A DNA stretch of 8,408 nucleotides. Origin: an uncultured Paracoccaceae bacterium. Its GTDB lineage: Bacteria; Pseudomonadota; Alphaproteobacteria; Rhodobacterales; Rhodobacteraceae. This document shows positions 7,072-8,408 of the stretch, piece after piece; within the stretch, counting starts at the first letter, position 1, and the number at the start of each line of letters is the position of its first letter. The stretch spans positions 1-8,408 of the forward strand of contig CALFSV010000362.1 in assembly GCA_937916485.1 (NCBI GenBank), in the 5' to 3' direction. A program made the translations under genes and the position numbers. The notes under the pieces are model-generated. The model ran no database searches. It saw only the letters and a list, made by a program, of their open reading frames with translations, and was not told the origin of the DNA.

Positions 7072-7155
7072 TTTGAAAAACAAGATCAAAAATCAAGCAA
7101 AAAAATTTACATCGTTTGCCATGAAATAGTTAATTAATTCACAAAAAACTTAATC

Positions 7156-7210
7156 AAAAAAAAGGGTTACAGTCTTGTTGACAGTTGCTTTATGCTGGTT
7201 TGAACAAGAC
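7156..7210 (+). promoter_or_regulatory. Candidate acs promoter/operator: A8 tract, TTGACA and a spanning inverted repeat
   Basis: A perfect -35 hexamer TTGACA lies at 7178-7183 with an A8 tract (7156-7163) upstream that could serve as an UP element. No good -10 follows at 16-18 bases; TGAACA (7201-7206) is poor, so an activator may be needed. The inverted repeat GTCTTGTT (7172-7179) and AACAAGAC (7203-7210) overlaps the -35 and the expected -10, with arm centres 31 bp apart, close to three helical turns. This is the geometry of an operator. If transcription starts further upstream it could instead form an RNA stem. Confidence 0.4.
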
Positions 7211-7217
7211 CGAAGAT

Positions 7218-7245
7218 GCTCTATGGGACCTACCGCCAATAGAGC
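7218..7245 (+). promoter_or_regulatory. Inverted repeat in the presumed acs leader
   Basis: GCTCTAT (7218-7224) and ATAGAGC (7239-7245) are exact reverse complements around 14 bases, and two further G-C pairs are possible after one mismatch. The element ends 12 bases before the acs ribosome binding site AGGAGG (7258-7263). It may be a leader hairpin or a DNA operator related to the palindrome at 7062-7071. Confidence 0.4.
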
Positions 7246-7268
7246 TGCTGTTTGGCTAGGAGGGCCTT

Positions 7269-8408
7269 ATGACAGATCATGATCAGCTACGCGCTTTATA
7301 TCCGGCGTCATCAGATTTTGTGGCCAAGGCCCATGTTAATGCTCTGCAATATGAAGATATATACGCAGCCTCTGTGACTGACCCTGAAACGTTTTGGGGC
7401 GCAGAGGGTAAACGGCTTGATTGGATCACCCCCTATACAAAAGTCAAAAATACAAATTTCGCACCGGGCGAAGTGTCGATTAAATGGTTTGAAGATGGGG
7501 TTTTGAATGTAACGGCGAACTGTATTGACCGCCATCAAGCAACCCGCGCTAACCAAACGGCTATCATTTGGGAAGCGGATGATGCCAATGCGCCGTCCAA
7601 ACATATCACCTACGCCGCCCTTTTGGAAAACACCGCGCGGATGGCTAATGTGCTAAAAGCCCAAGGTGTGGCCAAGGGCGATCGAGTGGTTCTTTATATG
7701 CCCATGATCCCCGAGGCGGCCTATGCAATGCTGGCTTGTGCACGGATTGGCGCTATTCACTCGGTGGTGTTTGCGGGCTTTTCGCCCGATGCTTTGGCCA
7801 GTCGGATCAACGACTCTTCGGCTAAAGCGTTAATCACCGCTGACTTTGCGCCGCGTGGCGGCAAAAAGACTCCCCTTAAAGCGAATGCCGACGCCGCCTT
7901 GGCCGCCTGCCGCCCCGAGGTGAAATGTCTGGTTGTGAAACATACGGGCGATGCAACAGCGTGGGACGCGGGACGCGATGTTGATGTGCTGGCCGCAATG
8001 GCGCAGGTCTCGTCTGATTGCCCTTGTGAGGCGATGAATGCTGAAGATCCTTTGTTTATTCTTTACACCTCGGGGTCGACGGGCAAGCCTAAGGGCGTTG
8101 TGCATACGTCTGGCGGCTATTTGGCCTATGCGGCCATGACCCATCAGATTACCTTCGATTACCATGACGGTGACGTCTTTTGGTGCACGGCCGATGTGGG
8201 TTGGGTGACGGGGCACAGCTATATCATCTATGGGCCACTGGCCAACGGTGCGACCACTTTAATGTTTGAGGGGGTTCCCACCTATCCAGACGCAGGTCGC
8301 TTTTGGCAGGTGTGTGCTAAACATAAGGTCAATCAATTTTACACTGCGCCGACAGCCATTCGTGCGCTAATGGGCATGGGGCCGGAATGGGTTGAAAAAC
8401 ATGATCTT
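7269..8408 (+). CDS. acs: Acetyl-CoA synthetase (AMP-forming), N-terminal part, cut by the window edge
   Basis: Acs activates acetate with ATP to acetyl-AMP and then transfers the acetyl group to CoA, feeding acetate into central metabolism in the cytosol. The frame is open for 380 codons to the right edge, against about 650 residues for a full enzyme. Seen in order are an N-terminal region with YTKVKNTNF and an [11 protein letters not shown] block, [34 protein letters not shown], which is highly typical of Acs, the P-loop-like adenylation motif [11 protein letters not shown] (266-276), [14 protein letters not shown] (305-318), and [11 protein letters not shown] near the edge. The C-terminal domain with the acetylatable lysine lies outside. 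ATG 7269 is supported by a strong AGGAGG at 7258-7263, five bases upstream. The long A/T-rich upstream region with repeats suggests regulated expression. Propionyl-CoA synthetase is a less likely alternative. Confidence 0.96.
   Translation, partial: MTDHDQLRALYPASSDFVAKAHVNALQYEDIYAASVTDPETFWGAEGKRLDWITPYTKVKNTNFAPGEVSIKWFEDGVLNVTANCIDRHQATRANQTAIIWEADDANAPSKHITYAALLENTARMANVLKAQGVAKGDRVVLYMPMIPEAAYAMLACARIGAIHSVVFAGFSPDALASRINDSSAKALITADFAPRGGKKTPLKANADAALAACRPEVKCLVVKHTGDATAWDAGRDVDVLAAMAQVSSDCPCEAMNAEDPLFILYTSGSTGKPKGVVHTSGGYLAYAAMTHQITFDYHDGDVFWCTADVGWVTGHSYIIYGPLANGATTLMFEGVPTYPDAGRFWQVCAKHKVNQFYTAPTAIRALMGMGPEWVEKHDL

Larger units (their letters stand above)
6628..7268. other. 641-bp divergent intergenic region between the exporter operon and acs
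   Basis: No gene could be supported. The half near the exporter has a CCCCG/CGGGG stem (6689-6693 with 6705-6709) and an isolated TATAAT at 6810-6815 without a good -35. The half near acs is strongly A/T-rich and holds a tandem 10-bp repeat (7009-7037), the palindrome GCTCTAGAGC (7062-7071), a cluster of A-tracts (7076-7163) and two inverted repeats (7172-7210, 7218-7245). The concentration of such elements suggests that control of acs is complex. A small RNA in this space cannot be excluded. Confidence 0.5.

Overview
The window looks like chromosomal DNA from an alphaproteobacterium of the Rhodobacteraceae (Roseobacter group), from a lineage of moderate to low G+C with A/T-rich intergenic DNA. 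This rests on recalled family resemblance, not on a search. The supporting traits are a class I lysyl-tRNA synthetase (LysK) in place of the usual class II enzyme, a small TerB-like gene divergent from it, a DUF4864 exported protein just downstream, and EttA and NadD sequences close to roseobacter versions. No insertion sequence, phage gene, CRISPR array, rRNA or tRNA was recognised.

Layout. 1-956 (-): 5' part of ettA, an ABC-F translation factor, running off the left edge. 1059-1673 (+): nadD, divergent from ettA across about 100 bp. 1674-2059: non-coding, between convergent genes, holding a 14-nt direct repeat and a stem-loop. 2060-2482 (-): TerB-like protein. 2627-4207 (+): lysK, divergent from terB. 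4275-4685 (+): small exported DUF4864 protein, whose ribosome binding site and start codon lie inside a long RNA hairpin. 4686-4939: non-coding, convergent. 4940-6627 (-): two-gene ABC-2 exporter resembling YadG/YadH, with an ATGA overlap. 6628-7268: a 641-bp divergent non-coding region rich in short repeats and palindromes. 7269-8408 (+): 5' part of acs (acetyl-CoA synthetase), running off the right edge.

Functionally these are mostly housekeeping genes: translation (EttA, LysK), NAD synthesis (NadD) and acetate activation (Acs), with an exporter of unknown substrate and two conserved proteins of unknown role (TerB-like, DUF4864). No new multi-gene system is evident. The most interesting signals are cis-regulatory. 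The hairpin at 4237-4280 pairs five U residues with the AAGGA ribosome binding site, as in FourU RNA thermometers. The acs upstream region has an inverted repeat across the candidate promoter, a second one in the presumed leader, and repeated half-sites further upstream.
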